Shown here: in pieces, positions 1-10,258 of the stretch
Layout of the letters: each line of letters opens with the position of its first letter
Numbering within the stretch: the first letter of the stretch is position 1
Source: Stutzerimonas stutzeri
GTDB taxonomy: Bacteria > Pseudomonadota > Gammaproteobacteria > Pseudomonadales > Pseudomonadaceae
Length of the DNA stretch: 64,000 bases
Direction of reading: 5' to 3'
Assembly (NCBI RefSeq): GCF_019090095.1
Contig: NZ_JAGQFP010000001.1
Span: 1,828,501-1,892,500, forward strand
The notes under the pieces: model-generated
Databases searched by the model: none
What the model was told of the DNA's origin: nothing
Seen by the model: the letters and a program-made list of their open reading frames with translations, nothing else
Made by a program: the position numbers and the translations under genes

Positions 1-362
1 GCGCCAGTGCCGGTCCCCAGATCCAGAATGTCAGCCGGTGTCGCTGGCAAGAGCTGTAACGCGGTTTCCACCAGCAGCTCGGTGTCCGGCCTCGGGATCA
101 AGGTGTGCGGGGCGACCTCGAGTTCAAGGCTCCAGAAGCCCTGGCGGCCCAGTATGTAGGCCACCGGTTCACCGCGCCGACGCCGCGCCAGGTCAGCGAC
201 GAAGCGCGCCTCGCACTCTGCAGGCACCTCCCGCTCAGGCCAGGTACGCAGATAGCTGGCCGGCTTGCCCAGCGCAGCCGCCAGGAGCCATTCGGCATCT
301 AGCTTGGCGGACGGTGACTCCGACAGAACGGCAGTACGAAGCAATGATTCGATGGTGGCCAT
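1..362 (-). CDS. prmC: PrmC (HemK) release factor glutamine methyltransferase, N-terminal part
   Basis: This is the 5' end of a gene that runs off the left edge of the window. About 120 residues are visible, starting MATIESLLRTAV. They include the helical N-terminal domain, a GEPVAYILG segment, an IPRPDTE segment and the start of the SAM-binding motif (DLGTGTG) at the window edge. PrmC methylates the Gln of the GGQ motif of release factors, and prfA lies just upstream with a 113-base gap. I chose the ATG at 362 because a GGAAG ribosome site precedes it. The family assignment is secure; the catalytic NPPY motif lies outside the window. Confidence 0.9.
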   Translation of the reverse strand, partial: MATIESLLRTAVLSESPSAKLDAEWLLAAALGKPASYLRTWPEREVPAECEARFVADLARRRRGEPVAYILGRQGFWSLELEVAPHTLIPRPDTELLVETALQLLPATPADILDLGTGTG

Positions 363-475
363 GATGGCGCTTCCGTAGGGGCCCGGCGGCGGCAGATGCG
401 GCCTGCCGGGATCAAGTCAGTATGGTCAACGGAGGGAGATGAACGGGGCCCGGCACCGTCACTCACGAGCCCCGG

Positions 476-1558
476 TCAATCCCCCAGTGCCGCCAGCTGG
501 TCCGCCTGGTATTCCTGCAGCAGCGGCTCGATCACCTGCTCGACTGCGCCTCCGATCACTTCATTGAGCGAATAAAGGGTCAGGTTGATACGGTGATCGG
601 TGACCCGCCCCTGCGGAAAATTGTAGGTACGGATGCGTTCGGAGCGATCGCCCGAGCCGACCAGCAACTTGCGCGTATCGGAGATTTCCTTGTGGGCCGC
701 GCTGTCCTGCACGTCCTGCAGCTTGGCGGCCAGCCAGGCCATGGCACGAGCGCGGTTCTTGTGTTGCGAGCGCTCTTCCTGGCACTCCACCACGATGCCG
801 CTGGGCAAGTGGGTTATGCGCACCGCCGAGTCGGTTTTATTGATGTGCTGGCCACCGGCACCGGAAGCCCGGTAGGTGTCGACGCGCAAGTCGGCCGGGT
901 TGATCTCGATGGCGATCTGCTCATCCGGCTCCGGCAATACCGCAACGGTGCAGGCCGACGTATGGATACGCCCCTGGGATTCGGTTTCCGGGACGCGCTG
1001 CACGCGATGCGCGCCAGATTCGAACTTGAGCTTGGCAAAGACGTTGTCGCCTTCGACGCGCGAGATGACTTCCTTATAGCCGCCGTGCTCGCCAGGGCTC
1101 TCGGACAGGATCTCGACACGCCAGCCCTGCCGCTCGGCATAACGTGAATACATCCGAAACAGGTCGCCGGAGAAGATCGCCGCCTCGTCACCACCGGTAC
1201 CGGCGCGGATTTCGAGAAAGACGTTGCGGCCGTCCTTGGGATCCTTGGGCAGCAGCATGCGCTGCAGCCGAGCCTCGATCTCTTCGAGCTTCGTGCGGGT
1301 TTCAGCGACCTCTTCCTCCGCCATTTCGCGAACGTCCGGGTCACTGTCCTTGAGCAAAGCCTGCGCACCTTCCAGATCGGATTGCAGCTTGAGGAATTCG
1401 CGGTAGGTGGCGATGACTGGTTCAACCTCGGCGTATTCGCGCGAATACGCGCGGAAACGCGTCTGGTCGCTGATGACCTCGGCATCGCCGAGCAGCGCCG
1501 TCAGTTCTTCGAAGCGGTCCTGCAGGATATCGAGTTTGTTGAGCAGAGACGCTTTCAT
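476..1558 (-). CDS. prfA: Peptide chain release factor 1
   Basis: RF1 ends translation at UAG and UAA codons. The 360-residue protein has the normal length. The GGQ motif that triggers peptidyl-tRNA hydrolysis is at residues 235-237 (SGAGGQH). The stop-codon-reading P-x-T tripeptide is PET at about 190-192, inside a conserved [10 protein letters not shown] context. The ATG overlaps the hemA stop codon by 4 bases (ATGA), so translation is probably coupled to hemA, and prmC follows. This hemA-prfA-prmC order is common in gammaproteobacteria. Confidence 0.98.
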   Translation of the reverse strand: MKASLLNKLDILQDRFEELTALLGDAEVISDQTRFRAYSREYAEVEPVIATYREFLKLQSDLEGAQALLKDSDPDVREMAEEEVAETRTKLEEIEARLQRMLLPKDPKDGRNVFLEIRAGTGGDEAAIFSGDLFRMYSRYAERQGWRVEILSESPGEHGGYKEVISRVEGDNVFAKLKFESGAHRVQRVPETESQGRIHTSACTVAVLPEPDEQIAIEINPADLRVDTYRASGAGGQHINKTDSAVRITHLPSGIVVECQEERSQHKNRARAMAWLAAKLQDVQDSAAHKEISDTRKLLVGSGDRSERIRTYNFPQGRVTDHRINLTLYSLNEVIGGAVEQVIEPLLQEYQADQLAALGD

Positions 1559-2820
1559 GTTTTGTCCGTACTGTCCAAGGCGAACAGCTCCTGAACGATG
1601 CCCAGGGCTTCTATGCGCCCTTCGGCGGAAAGTTTTTTCAGCTGAACGCTGGGTGCGTGTAGCAGTTTGTTGGTCAGTCCGCGGGCCAACTGAGCCAGTG
1701 CATCCTCGGCGGTCCCACCATTGGCCAGCAACCGCTGGGCCTTGAGAATCTCCTCATCGCGGATCCGCTCGGCTTGTTGACGATAAGCCTTGAGCACGTC
1801 CACCGCCGCGAGCTCGCGCAAGCGCGCCATGAATTCGTCGGTACCGGCAGCGACCAGCTCTTCGGCCGCCTGCGCCGCGCCCTGGCGGCTCTTGAGGTTT
1901 TCCGCGACGACTTCATGCAGATCATCCACCGTATAGAGGTAGACGTCGTCCAGTTCTCCGACCTGCGCCTCGATGTCGCGCGGCACGGCGATGTCGACCA
2001 TGAACATCGGCTTGTGCTTGCGCTTTTTCAGCGCCTGCTCGACCGCCCCCTTGCCGAGGATCGGCAACTGGCTGGCCGTCGAACTGATGACGATGTCGCT
2101 GCTGTAGAGCTCGTGCGGGATGTCGGCAAGCAGGATCGCATGAGCACCGAACTGCTCGGCCAGCGCGCTGGCACGCTCGAGCGTACGGTTGGCGACCACG
2201 ATGCGCTTGACGCCCTGCTCGTGCAGATGGCGAGCGACCAGCGTGATGGTTTCCCCGGCCCCGATCAGCAAGGCCTGGCTGCGATGCAGGTTGGCGAAGA
2301 TTTGCTTGGCCAGGCTGACCGCGGCAAAGGCCACCGAAACCGGGTTTTCGCCGATCGCCGTATCAGTGCGGACGGTCTTGGCCGTGCTGAACGTTGCCTG
2401 AAACAGCCGCCCCAACAGCGGGCCGACGCTGCCGGCCTCCCGCGCCACGGCGTAAGCGGACTTCATCTGCCCAAGGATCTGCGGCTCGCCCAACACCATC
2501 GAGTCCAACCCCGAAGCCACACGCATCATGTGCTGCACGGCCTGCTCATCGATATGCACGTAGGCGCAGGCCTTGAGGTCGTCCAAGCTCAGCCGGTGGT
2601 AGTTGGCCAACCAGGCCAGTACCGCGTCGGCCTCGATCTGCTCCTGCTCCAGGTACAGCTCGCTGCGGTTGCAGGTCGACAGGATCGCCGCTTCGCGCGT
2701 CGGCGTAACACGACACAACTGCTGCAGCGCTTCGACCATTTGCTCGGGCGTGAAGGCAACACGCTCGCGCACATCCACCGATGCGGTCTTGTGATTAATG
2801 CCAAGCGCGATGAAAGCCAT
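1555..2820 (-). CDS. hemA: Glutamyl-tRNA reductase
   Basis: HemA reduces Glu-tRNA(Glu) to glutamate-1-semialdehyde, the first committed step of C5-pathway tetrapyrrole synthesis, using NADPH. The catalytic cysteine is C50 in the STCNRSELY motif near the N-terminus. The NADPH-binding [10 protein letters not shown] segment lies near residue 185. The length of 421 residues is normal for the family. The gene is the first of a hemA-prfA-prmC operon and is divergent from the TPR lipoprotein gene, with a shared 184-base promoter region between them. Confidence 0.98.
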   Translation of the reverse strand: MAFIALGINHKTASVDVRERVAFTPEQMVEALQQLCRVTPTREAAILSTCNRSELYLEQEQIEADAVLAWLANYHRLSLDDLKACAYVHIDEQAVQHMMRVASGLDSMVLGEPQILGQMKSAYAVAREAGSVGPLLGRLFQATFSTAKTVRTDTAIGENPVSVAFAAVSLAKQIFANLHRSQALLIGAGETITLVARHLHEQGVKRIVVANRTLERASALAEQFGAHAILLADIPHELYSSDIVISSTASQLPILGKGAVEQALKKRKHKPMFMVDIAVPRDIEAQVGELDDVYLYTVDDLHEVVAENLKSRQGAAQAAEELVAAGTDEFMARLRELAAVDVLKAYRQQAERIRDEEILKAQRLLANGGTAEDALAQLARGLTNKLLHAPSVQLKKLSAEGRIEALGIVQELFALDSTDKT

Positions 2821-3004
2821 GCAGGGTCGCTGATTCGAAAAACGGAGCGCGCGATTCTCCTACTTCGCCTGCTCCAGAACAACCGTTGCCGGTCATTGTC
2901 TGTACCCTGATCAAGTGATCTATCCGCATCGCAATGCCACCCCCATGGGCTTGCCTGATAGCTTGTGTCATCATGCCGCGACCGCAGACAGCCTTATATT
3001 CCCT

Positions 3005-4732
3005 ATGAAAAAACTCCTCGTCTTCAGCGCCGTGCTGCTTCTCGGTGGCTGCCAAAGCTTCATGCAGAGCGCTCCCGACAGCGGCCCGCCCGTCGAGGAG
3101 GCTACGCCGGAAACGGCCAAAAGCGGCCCCAGCGAGTACGGCTCGTTCAGCGGCGACACGCTTTACGCTTTGCTGGTGGCTGAACTCGCGGGACAGCGCA
3201 ATCGCTTCGATATCGCCTTGGGCAATTATGTCCAGCAGGCCAATGCAACCCAGGACGCGGGGGTGGCCGAGCGCGGCTTCCGTATTGCCGAATACCTTGG
3301 TGCCGACCAAGCGGCACTGGACACGGCGCTGATCTGGGCGAACAACGCACCGGACAACCTCGACGCCCAGCGTGCCGCCGCCGTGCAGCTGGCGCGCGCC
3401 GGCCGCTACGAGGAATCGCTGGCGTTCATGGAGAAGGTTCTCCAGGGACAAGGCGACACGCACTTCGACTTTCTGGCCCTCTCGGCGGCCGAAACCGATC
3501 CGGACACGCGAACCGGCTTGCTCAAGAGCTTCGATCAGCTGTTGGCCAAGCATCCGGACAACCCTCAGCTCAAATTCGGCAAGGCCGTGCTGCTGCAACA
3601 GGATGGCCATCCAGAGGAAGCACTAGCGCTACTCGAAGAGCAACCGGCACGGGAACAGGAGATTCCGTCGATCCTGCTGCAGGCTCGGCTGCTGCAGATG
3701 CTCGAGCGCAGCAAGGAAGCCCTGCCCCTGCTCGAGAAAAGCCTGCGCCAGCACCCCGAAGACAAGCGCCTGCGGCTGACTTATGCCCGTCTACTGGTCG
3801 AGCAGGACCGTCTCGACGAGGCCATGGGCGAGTTCGCCACACTGGTTCAGCAGCATCCGGGCGACGACGACCTGCGCTTCTCGATGGCACTGGTGTGCCT
3901 CGAAGCACAGGCCTGGCGCGAAGCGATCGTATACCTGGAAGAGCTGATCGAGCGCGGCAGTCACCTTGACGCCGCGAACTTCAATCTCGGCCGCGCCTAC
4001 CGCGAGCTGGGCCAGCATGAAAAGGCGCTCGCCGCATTCGCCAAGGTCGGCCCGGGTAACGAATATCTTCCGGCAAAGCTGATGCAGGCCGAGCTGCTGT
4101 TTTCCCTGCAGCGCAACCAGGAGGCATCGCAGTTGCTGACCAGCGCCCGCGAAGAGCAGCCCGATTACGCGATCCAGCTTTATCTCATCGAGATCGAAGC
4201 ACTATCCAACCAGGGACAGACCGAAGCCGCGTGGCAGCGGTCAGAGCAGGCGCTGGAGCAGTTCCCCGAGGACCTCAACCTGCTCTATACCCGGGCGATG
4301 ATCGCCGAAAAGCGTGGCGACCTGGCGCAATTGGAACAAGACCTCAGATTCATCATCGAACGCGAGCCCGACAATGCCATGGCGATCAATGCGCTGGGCT
4401 ACACCTTGGCTGACCGCACCGACCGATACGATGAGGCTCTGGCGCTCATCGAGCAGGCCTACCAGATCAATCCCGATGATGCCGCCATCCTCGACAGCCT
4501 GGGCTGGGTCAATTATCGCCTGGGCAATTTGCAGGAGGCCGAAACCCAACTACGCAAGGCCTACCAGCGCTTTGCCGATCACGAGATTGCCGCTCACCTC
4601 GGCGAGGTGCTCTGGGCCGCTGGCGAACAGCGCGAAGCGCGTCGCATCTGGAGCGAAGCGCTCAAGCAGCAACCGGATAGCGAGGTCCTGCGAGAAACCA
4701 TCAAACGCCTGACCGGCTCGGAGAAACCCTGA
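3005..4732 (+). CDS. TPR-repeat outer-membrane-type lipoprotein
   Basis: This 575-residue protein has a lipoprotein signal peptide (MKKLLVFSAVLLLGGC, lipid cysteine C16), followed by many tetratricopeptide-like helical repeats that fill the rest of the chain. It is the homologue of the protein encoded between hemA and lolB in Pseudomonas. The upstream reading frame is open from 2915, but the signal peptide fixes the start at the ATG at 3005. The lolB gene begins 3 bases after the stop, so the two are very likely co-translated. A scaffold or assembly role in the envelope is likely, but no specific function can be read from the sequence. Confidence 0.92.
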   Translation: MKKLLVFSAVLLLGGCQSFMQSAPDSGPPVEEATPETAKSGPSEYGSFSGDTLYALLVAELAGQRNRFDIALGNYVQQANATQDAGVAERGFRIAEYLGADQAALDTALIWANNAPDNLDAQRAAAVQLARAGRYEESLAFMEKVLQGQGDTHFDFLALSAAETDPDTRTGLLKSFDQLLAKHPDNPQLKFGKAVLLQQDGHPEEALALLEEQPAREQEIPSILLQARLLQMLERSKEALPLLEKSLRQHPEDKRLRLTYARLLVEQDRLDEAMGEFATLVQQHPGDDDLRFSMALVCLEAQAWREAIVYLEELIERGSHLDAANFNLGRAYRELGQHEKALAAFAKVGPGNEYLPAKLMQAELLFSLQRNQEASQLLTSAREEQPDYAIQLYLIEIEALSNQGQTEAAWQRSEQALEQFPEDLNLLYTRAMIAEKRGDLAQLEQDLRFIIEREPDNAMAINALGYTLADRTDRYDEALALIEQAYQINPDDAAILDSLGWVNYRLGNLQEAETQLRKAYQRFADHEIAAHLGEVLWAAGEQREARRIWSEALKQQPDSEVLRETIKRLTGSEKP

Positions 4733-4735
4733 CCC

Positions 4736-5356
4736 ATGAAGCTGATGCGCAACCTGCTGGCGCCCACCCTCGCCGTGCTACTGGCTGGCTGTGCCGGCCT
4801 CGCTCCCCAGGAGACCGTTGAGGGCCCGGGTAACGCCCAGGACTGGAAAACGCACAAAGCACAGATCAGCGAGATCGACGGCTGGCAGATCAACGGCAAG
4901 ATCGGCATTCGCGCCCCGCAGGATTCGGGCAGCGGCACCCTGTTCTGGTTGCAGCGCCAGGATTATTTCGACATTCGTCTCTCCGGCCCGCTGGGGCGTG
5001 GCGCCACGCGCCTGACCGGTCGCCCCGATGCGGTCGCGCTGGAAGTGGCAGGCCAGGGGCGCTTCGAGGCCGAGTCACCGGAAGCCCTGGTGGAAAGCCA
5101 GCTCGGCTGGCAATTGCCGGTTTCGAACCTGCTCTGGTGGATACGTGGCCTGCCCGCCCCGGACAGCCGTAGCCGAGTCGCCCTGGATGGCAACGGCCGT
5201 CTCGCCCATCTCCAGCAGGACGGCTGGGACGTGCAGTACCTTGGCTACAGCGATGAGAACGGCTTCGCCCTGCCATCGCGCATCAAACTGGCAGGCCGCG
5301 ACCTGCAGATCACGCTGGTGGTCAAGGACTGGCAACCACGCCGGCTCGGCCACTGA
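4736..5356 (+). CDS. lolB: Outer-membrane lipoprotein receptor LolB
   Basis: LolB accepts lipoproteins from the periplasmic carrier LolA and inserts them into the outer membrane. The 206-residue protein starts with a signal peptide and a lipobox (VLLAGC, lipid cysteine C19). The body has the LolB-like features INGKIGI and [21 protein letters not shown] (residues split around 60-85) and a C-terminal [17 protein letters not shown] strand region. It sits between the TPR lipoprotein and ispE, which is the usual pseudomonad position. Its TGA stop shares one base with the ispE ATG. Confidence 0.95.
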   Translation: MKLMRNLLAPTLAVLLAGCAGLAPQETVEGPGNAQDWKTHKAQISEIDGWQINGKIGIRAPQDSGSGTLFWLQRQDYFDIRLSGPLGRGATRLTGRPDAVALEVAGQGRFEAESPEALVESQLGWQLPVSNLLWWIRGLPAPDSRSRVALDGNGRLAHLQQDGWDVQYLGYSDENGFALPSRIKLAGRDLQITLVVKDWQPRRLGH

Positions 5357-6216
5357 TGCGCAGCCTGACCTTGCCGGCCCCGGCGAAACTCAATCTGATG
5401 CTGCACATCCTCGGCCGTCGCGACGATGGCTACCACGACCTGCAGACGCTGTTCCAGTTTCTCGACCATGGTGACGAGCTCAGCTTCGCGCCGCGCACCG
5501 ACGGGAAGATCCAGCTGCATACCGATTTGCCTGGCGTCGATCACGACAGCAACCTGATCGTGCGCGCCGCTCGCCTGCTGCAACGCCATAGCGGCTGCGC
5601 GCTGGGTGCCGATATCGAGCTGATCAAGCGCCTGCCCATGGGCGGCGGCATCGGTGGCGGCAGCTCCGACGCAGCCACGACCTTGCTGGGGCTCGATCAT
5701 CTCTGGCAAACCCACCTTGGCGAGGAGCGGCTGGCCGAGATCGGCCTGTCGCTGGGCGCAGATGTCCCGGTCTTCGTCCGCGGCCGTGCGGCCTTCGCCG
5801 AAGGCGTCGGCGAACGCCTGCAACCGGTCGAACTCAGCGAGCCCTGGTTCCTCGTAATCGCTCCGCAAGTCTCTGTTAGTACAGCGGAAATATTTTCCGA
5901 CCCAGAGTTGACACGCAATACCCCGGCCATTACAGTTCGCAGCCTTCTTGCAGGGGGCGGTCGTAACGACTGTCAGCCGGTGGTCGAGAAGCGTTATCCG
6001 GAAGTCCGTAACGCTTTGAGCTTGTTGAACAATTTTGTTCCAGCAAGAATGACCGGCACTGGAGCTTGTGTGTTTGGGAGCTTCCCAAACAAAGGTGAGG
6101 CTGATAAAGTTTGCCGCCAACTTCCAGCCGATTTACCAGCTTTCGTAGCTCAAGGCCGCAACATTTCGATGCTGCACCGAAGGCTCGCGCAACTGGCGCA
6201 GGAAGTGAGTAGCTAG
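5356..6216 (+). CDS. ispE: 4-diphosphocytidyl-2-C-methyl-D-erythritol kinase
   Basis: IspE phosphorylates CDP-ME with ATP in the MEP pathway of isoprenoid synthesis. It is a GHMP kinase. The N-terminal [10 protein letters not shown] substrate region and the glycine-rich ATP loop [14 protein letters not shown] (near residue 97) are intact, as is the C-terminal TGTGACVFG loop. The length of 286 residues is normal. The last third, from about 5860, is visibly poorer in GC than the first two thirds and than the genes around it. The gene ends 17 bases before the first tRNA-Gln. Confidence 0.97.
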   Translation: MRSLTLPAPAKLNLMLHILGRRDDGYHDLQTLFQFLDHGDELSFAPRTDGKIQLHTDLPGVDHDSNLIVRAARLLQRHSGCALGADIELIKRLPMGGGIGGGSSDAATTLLGLDHLWQTHLGEERLAEIGLSLGADVPVFVRGRAAFAEGVGERLQPVELSEPWFLVIAPQVSVSTAEIFSDPELTRNTPAITVRSLLAGGGRNDCQPVVEKRYPEVRNALSLLNNFVPARMTGTGACVFGSFPNKGEADKVCRQLPADLPAFVAQGRNISMLHRRLAQLAQEVSS

Positions 6217-6233
6217 ATCAGGTTGTACATTAC

Positions 6234-6308
6234 AGGGGCGTCGCCAAGCGGTAAGGCAGCAGGTTTTGATCCTGCCATGCGTTGGTTCGAATCCAGCCGC
6301 CCCTGCCA
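6234..6308 (+). tRNA. tRNA-Gln (anticodon TTG), copy 1
   Basis: A 75-base cloverleaf. The acceptor stem AGGGGCG pairs with CGCCCCT, followed by discriminator G and an encoded CCA. The anticodon loop TTTTGAT sits on the CAGG/CCTG stem and gives anticodon TTG. The T-arm holds GGTTCGAATCC. The gene begins 17 bases after ispE and is followed 49 bases later by an identical copy. Confidence 0.97.
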
Positions 6309-6357
6309 TAACCTCTCGAGGTTAGTACAACAGCAAGCACATTGAGATTGACTCTAC

Positions 6358-6432
6358 AGGGGCGTCGCCAAGCGGTAAGGCAGCAGGTTTTGATCCTGCC
6401 ATGCGTTGGTTCGAATCCAGCCGCCCCTGCCA
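6358..6432 (+). tRNA. tRNA-Gln (anticodon TTG), copy 2
   Basis: Identical base for base to the copy at 6234-6308, including the encoded CCA. The spacer between the copies (6309-6357) is unrelated to the tRNA. A strong terminator follows at 6445. The two copies are probably transcribed together from upstream. Confidence 0.97.
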
Positions 6433-6444
6433 AACATCACGAGA

Positions 6445-6480
6445 GCTGTTCAAAATGCCTGGCCTTTTGAACAGCTTTTT
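6445..6480 (+). terminator. Rho-independent terminator after the tRNA-Gln pair
   Basis: An 11-base perfect stem (GCTGTTCAAAA pairing with TTTTGAACAGC) with a short loop is followed by five T. It separates the tRNA pair from prs. Confidence 0.88.
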
Positions 6481-6515
6481 GTTTCATCGGATCCACCCTC
6501 AGGCAGGTACTGCGC

Positions 6516-7457
6516 GTGTCCAAGATGATGGTCTTCACGGGGAACGCCAACCCCGACCTGGCCCGGCGTGTCGTACGTCAGCTGCACATCCCTCTCGGTG
6601 ACGCCTACGTCGGCAAATTCTCCGACGGCGAGATCAGTGTCGAAATCAACGAGAACGTTCGCGGCAAGGACGTCTTTCTGATTCAACCGACCTGTGCCCC
6701 CACCAACGACAATCTGATGGAACTGGTTGTGATGGCAGACGCCTTCCGCCGGTCCTCCGCCACCCGTATCACAGCCGTCATTCCGTACTTTGGCTACGCC
6801 CGTCAGGATCGCCGTCCGCGCTCCGCACGTGTGCCGATCAGCGCCAAAGTCGTGGCCGACATGCTCGATGTGGTGGGCGTCAACCGCGTTCTCACGGTCG
6901 ATCTGCACGCCGATCAGATCCAGGGCTTCTTCGACATGCCCGTGGACAACATCTACGGCTCGCCGGTCCTGGTCGATGACATCCAGGCTCAACGCTTCGA
7001 GAACCTGATGATCGTCTCCCCCGACATCGGTGGTGTGGTGCGTGCTCGCGCCGTCGCCAAGTCGCTGGGTGTGGATCTGGCGATCATCGACAAGCGTCGT
7101 CCGAAGGCCAACCAGTCCGAAGTGATGCACATCATCGGTGATATCGAAGGCCGTACCTGCATCCTCGTCGATGACATGGTCGATACCGCCGGTACCCTGT
7201 GCCACGCCGCCACGGCTCTGAAAGACCATGGCGCTGCCAAGGTCTATGCGTATTGCACACACCCCATCCTGTCCGGCCGCGCCATCGAGAACATCGACGG
7301 CTCGGTCCTCGACGAGCTGGTGGTGACCAATACCATTCCGCTGTCCGCAGCGGCCCAAGCTTGTACACGTATTCGCCAGTTGGACATCGCGCCAATGGTG
7401 GCTGAAGCGGTTCGCCGCATCAGCAATGCTGAATCGATCAGTGCGATGTTCCGCTAA
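6516..7457 (+). CDS. prs: Ribose-phosphate pyrophosphokinase
   Basis: Prs makes PRPP from ribose-5-phosphate and ATP, feeding purine, pyrimidine, histidine, tryptophan and NAD synthesis. The 313-residue protein shows the flexible-loop motif [12 protein letters not shown], the metal-binding [11 protein letters not shown] and the PRPP-binding loop [11 protein letters not shown]. Translation starts at a GTG (6516), which gives the conserved N-terminus [10 protein letters not shown]; the first ATG would remove conserved residues. It is preceded by the tRNA terminator, so it likely has its own promoter in 6481-6515 or further upstream. Confidence 0.98.
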   Translation: MSKMMVFTGNANPDLARRVVRQLHIPLGDAYVGKFSDGEISVEINENVRGKDVFLIQPTCAPTNDNLMELVVMADAFRRSSATRITAVIPYFGYARQDRRPRSARVPISAKVVADMLDVVGVNRVLTVDLHADQIQGFFDMPVDNIYGSPVLVDDIQAQRFENLMIVSPDIGGVVRARAVAKSLGVDLAIIDKRRPKANQSEVMHIIGDIEGRTCILVDDMVDTAGTLCHAATALKDHGAAKVYAYCTHPILSGRAIENIDGSVLDELVVTNTIPLSAAAQACTRIRQLDIAPMVAEAVRRISNAESISAMFR

Positions 7458-7493
7458 GCCCAGCGCTTAGCCCTTCGCGCAGAACGAAAATGT

Positions 7494-7517
7494 GCCCCGC
7501 CTCGTGCGGGGCTTTTT
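7494..7517 (+). terminator. Rho-independent terminator after prs
   Basis: The stem GCCCCGC / GCGGGGC with a 5-base loop is followed by five T. It lies between prs and rplY. Confidence 0.85.
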
Positions 7518-7581
7518 GCCCAACCGCCCGGTAGCGCTGGTCGCGAGCGTTTCGGGTGCGTTGTTATCCTGGAGAAACACA

Positions 7582-8199
7582 ATGACTGATTTCACCCTGA
7601 ATGCCCAAGTGCGTTCCGACCTGGGGAAAGGTGCGAGCCGCCGCCTGCGTCGTAACGCTAGCCTCGTCCCGGCCGTCATCTACGGTGGCGACAAGGCCCC
7701 GCAATCCATCAGCCTGCTGGCCAAAGACCTGGCCAAGATGCTGGAAAACGAAGCCTCTTTCAGCCACGTGCTGACCCTGAACGTCGACGGCCAGAACGAA
7801 TCCGTTCTGATCAAGGCGCTGCAGCGCCATCCGGCCAAGAGCTTCGTCCTGCACGCCGACTTCGTCCGCGTCGTTGAAGGCCACAAGCTGACCGCTACCG
7901 TTCCGCTGCACTTCATCAACCAGGAAACCTCGGTTGGCGTGAAGCAGCAGGGTGGCGAAATCCTGCACAACATCAACGAAGTCGAAGTGACCTGCATGCC
8001 GCAGGATCTGCCTGAGTTCATCGAAGTCGACATGGCCAATGTCGAGATCGGCCAGGTAGTGCACATGACCGACCTGAAACTGCCGAAAGGCGTTCAGCTG
8101 GTCTCGCTGGCACACGGCAGTGACCTGCCGGTTGCCAACGTTCACGCGCCTCGCGTGAACAAGGAAGACACTCCGAAAGAAGAAGGCGCTGCCGAGTAA
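7582..8199 (+). CDS. rplY: 50S ribosomal protein L25, long (CTC/TL5) form
   Basis: L25 binds 5S rRNA in the large subunit. The 205-residue protein has the N-terminal 5S-binding domain ([20 protein letters not shown]) and the extra C-terminal CTC domain, so it is the long form. The frame is open upstream to 7492, but the ATG at 7582 has a good GGAGAAA ribosome site and starts the conserved MTDFTLNAQ sequence. The prs terminator lies just upstream. The pth gene follows after 34 bases and is probably co-transcribed. Confidence 0.97.
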   Translation: MTDFTLNAQVRSDLGKGASRRLRRNASLVPAVIYGGDKAPQSISLLAKDLAKMLENEASFSHVLTLNVDGQNESVLIKALQRHPAKSFVLHADFVRVVEGHKLTATVPLHFINQETSVGVKQQGGEILHNINEVEVTCMPQDLPEFIEVDMANVEIGQVVHMTDLKLPKGVQLVSLAHGSDLPVANVHAPRVNKEDTPKEEGAAE

Positions 8200-8233
8200 T
8201 CCACTCGTCATCACCTGAGGAAGGGCCTCTGTC

Positions 8234-8818
8234 GTGACTGCCGTCAAACTGATCGTCGGCCTGGGTAATCCAGGCCCTGAATACGACCAGACCCGGCATA
8301 ACGCAGGGGCCCTTTTCGTTGAGCGTCTGGCTGCCCACAAGGGCGTCAATCTCAGCGTAGATCGCAAGTATTTCGGCCTGGTCGGCAAATTTCGCCATCA
8401 GGACGAGGACGTCCGCCTGTTGATTCCCACCACCTATATGAACCGCAGCGGTCAAGCGGTGGCGGCACTGGCCGGATTCTTCCGTATTCCTCCCGAGTCC
8501 ATCCTGGCCGCCCACGATGAACTCGACATGCCCCCCGGCATCGCCAAGCTCAAGCAGGGCGGCGGCCATGGCGGGCATAACGGGCTTCGCGACATCATCG
8601 CCAAGCTTGGCAATCAGGCCAATTTCTACCGCCTGCGTCTGGGCATCGGCCATCCGGGCCACAGCAGCCTGGTGACCGGTTATGTACTGGGCCGCGCACC
8701 TCAAGCCGAGCGCGACAAGCTGGACGCCAGCATCGATTTCACCCTCGACGTGCTACCCGACATTCTCGCCGGGGACTGGACGCGCGCGATGCAGCGTCTG
8801 CACAGCCAGAAGGCCTGA
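8234..8818 (+). CDS. pth: Peptidyl-tRNA hydrolase
   Basis: Pth recycles peptidyl-tRNA released by drop-off from ribosomes. The 194-residue protein has the family signature [17 protein letters not shown], with catalytic His22 and Asn12, and the [10 protein letters not shown] segment with the catalytic Asp. Translation starts at a GTG (8234) with an upstream GAGGAAGG ribosome site. Together with rplY before it and ychF after it, it forms the usual pseudomonad cluster. Confidence 0.97.
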   Translation: MTAVKLIVGLGNPGPEYDQTRHNAGALFVERLAAHKGVNLSVDRKYFGLVGKFRHQDEDVRLLIPTTYMNRSGQAVAALAGFFRIPPESILAAHDELDMPPGIAKLKQGGGHGGHNGLRDIIAKLGNQANFYRLRLGIGHPGHSSLVTGYVLGRAPQAERDKLDASIDFTLDVLPDILAGDWTRAMQRLHSQKA

Positions 8819-8954
8819 TCGAGCTCGACGCAGAAACGCAAGACAAGGCAACGGCTAAGCGGGGACTGCATATAGCGCATCACGAAGCCGTTTAAACGCA
8901 GTTTGGCAACGCAGGCAGCGCAGAGCTGCCAGCCAACACCGAGGCAAAGACACC

Positions 8955-10055
<1,101 letters not shown>

Positions 10056-10105
10056 GCAACGCGGACGGCTCAGCACAGCGCGAGCACTCCAAAGACGAAA
10101 CATCG

Positions 10106-10138
10106 AAAGGCCGTGCTAATGCGCGGCCTTTTCGTTTT
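10106..10138 (+). terminator. Rho-independent terminator after ychF
   Basis: The stem AAAGGCCG / CGGCCTTT with an internal loop is followed by a T-rich tract (TTCGTTTT). Confidence 0.75.
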
Positions 10139-10258
10139 CAGCGCGCTTGATCAGGCAGGGCAAGAGAACCGGGCCATAATCAATCACAGCCCTCGATAGC
10201 ACGGACGCTCATAACCGGAGTGGCCCTCCAATCAGGAAGGCATTCATCGGAGATCGTC

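Noticed and set aside
1774..2910. A 378-residue plus-strand frame antisense to hemA
   Set aside because: HemA on the other strand is certain; this frame is a GC-rich shadow.
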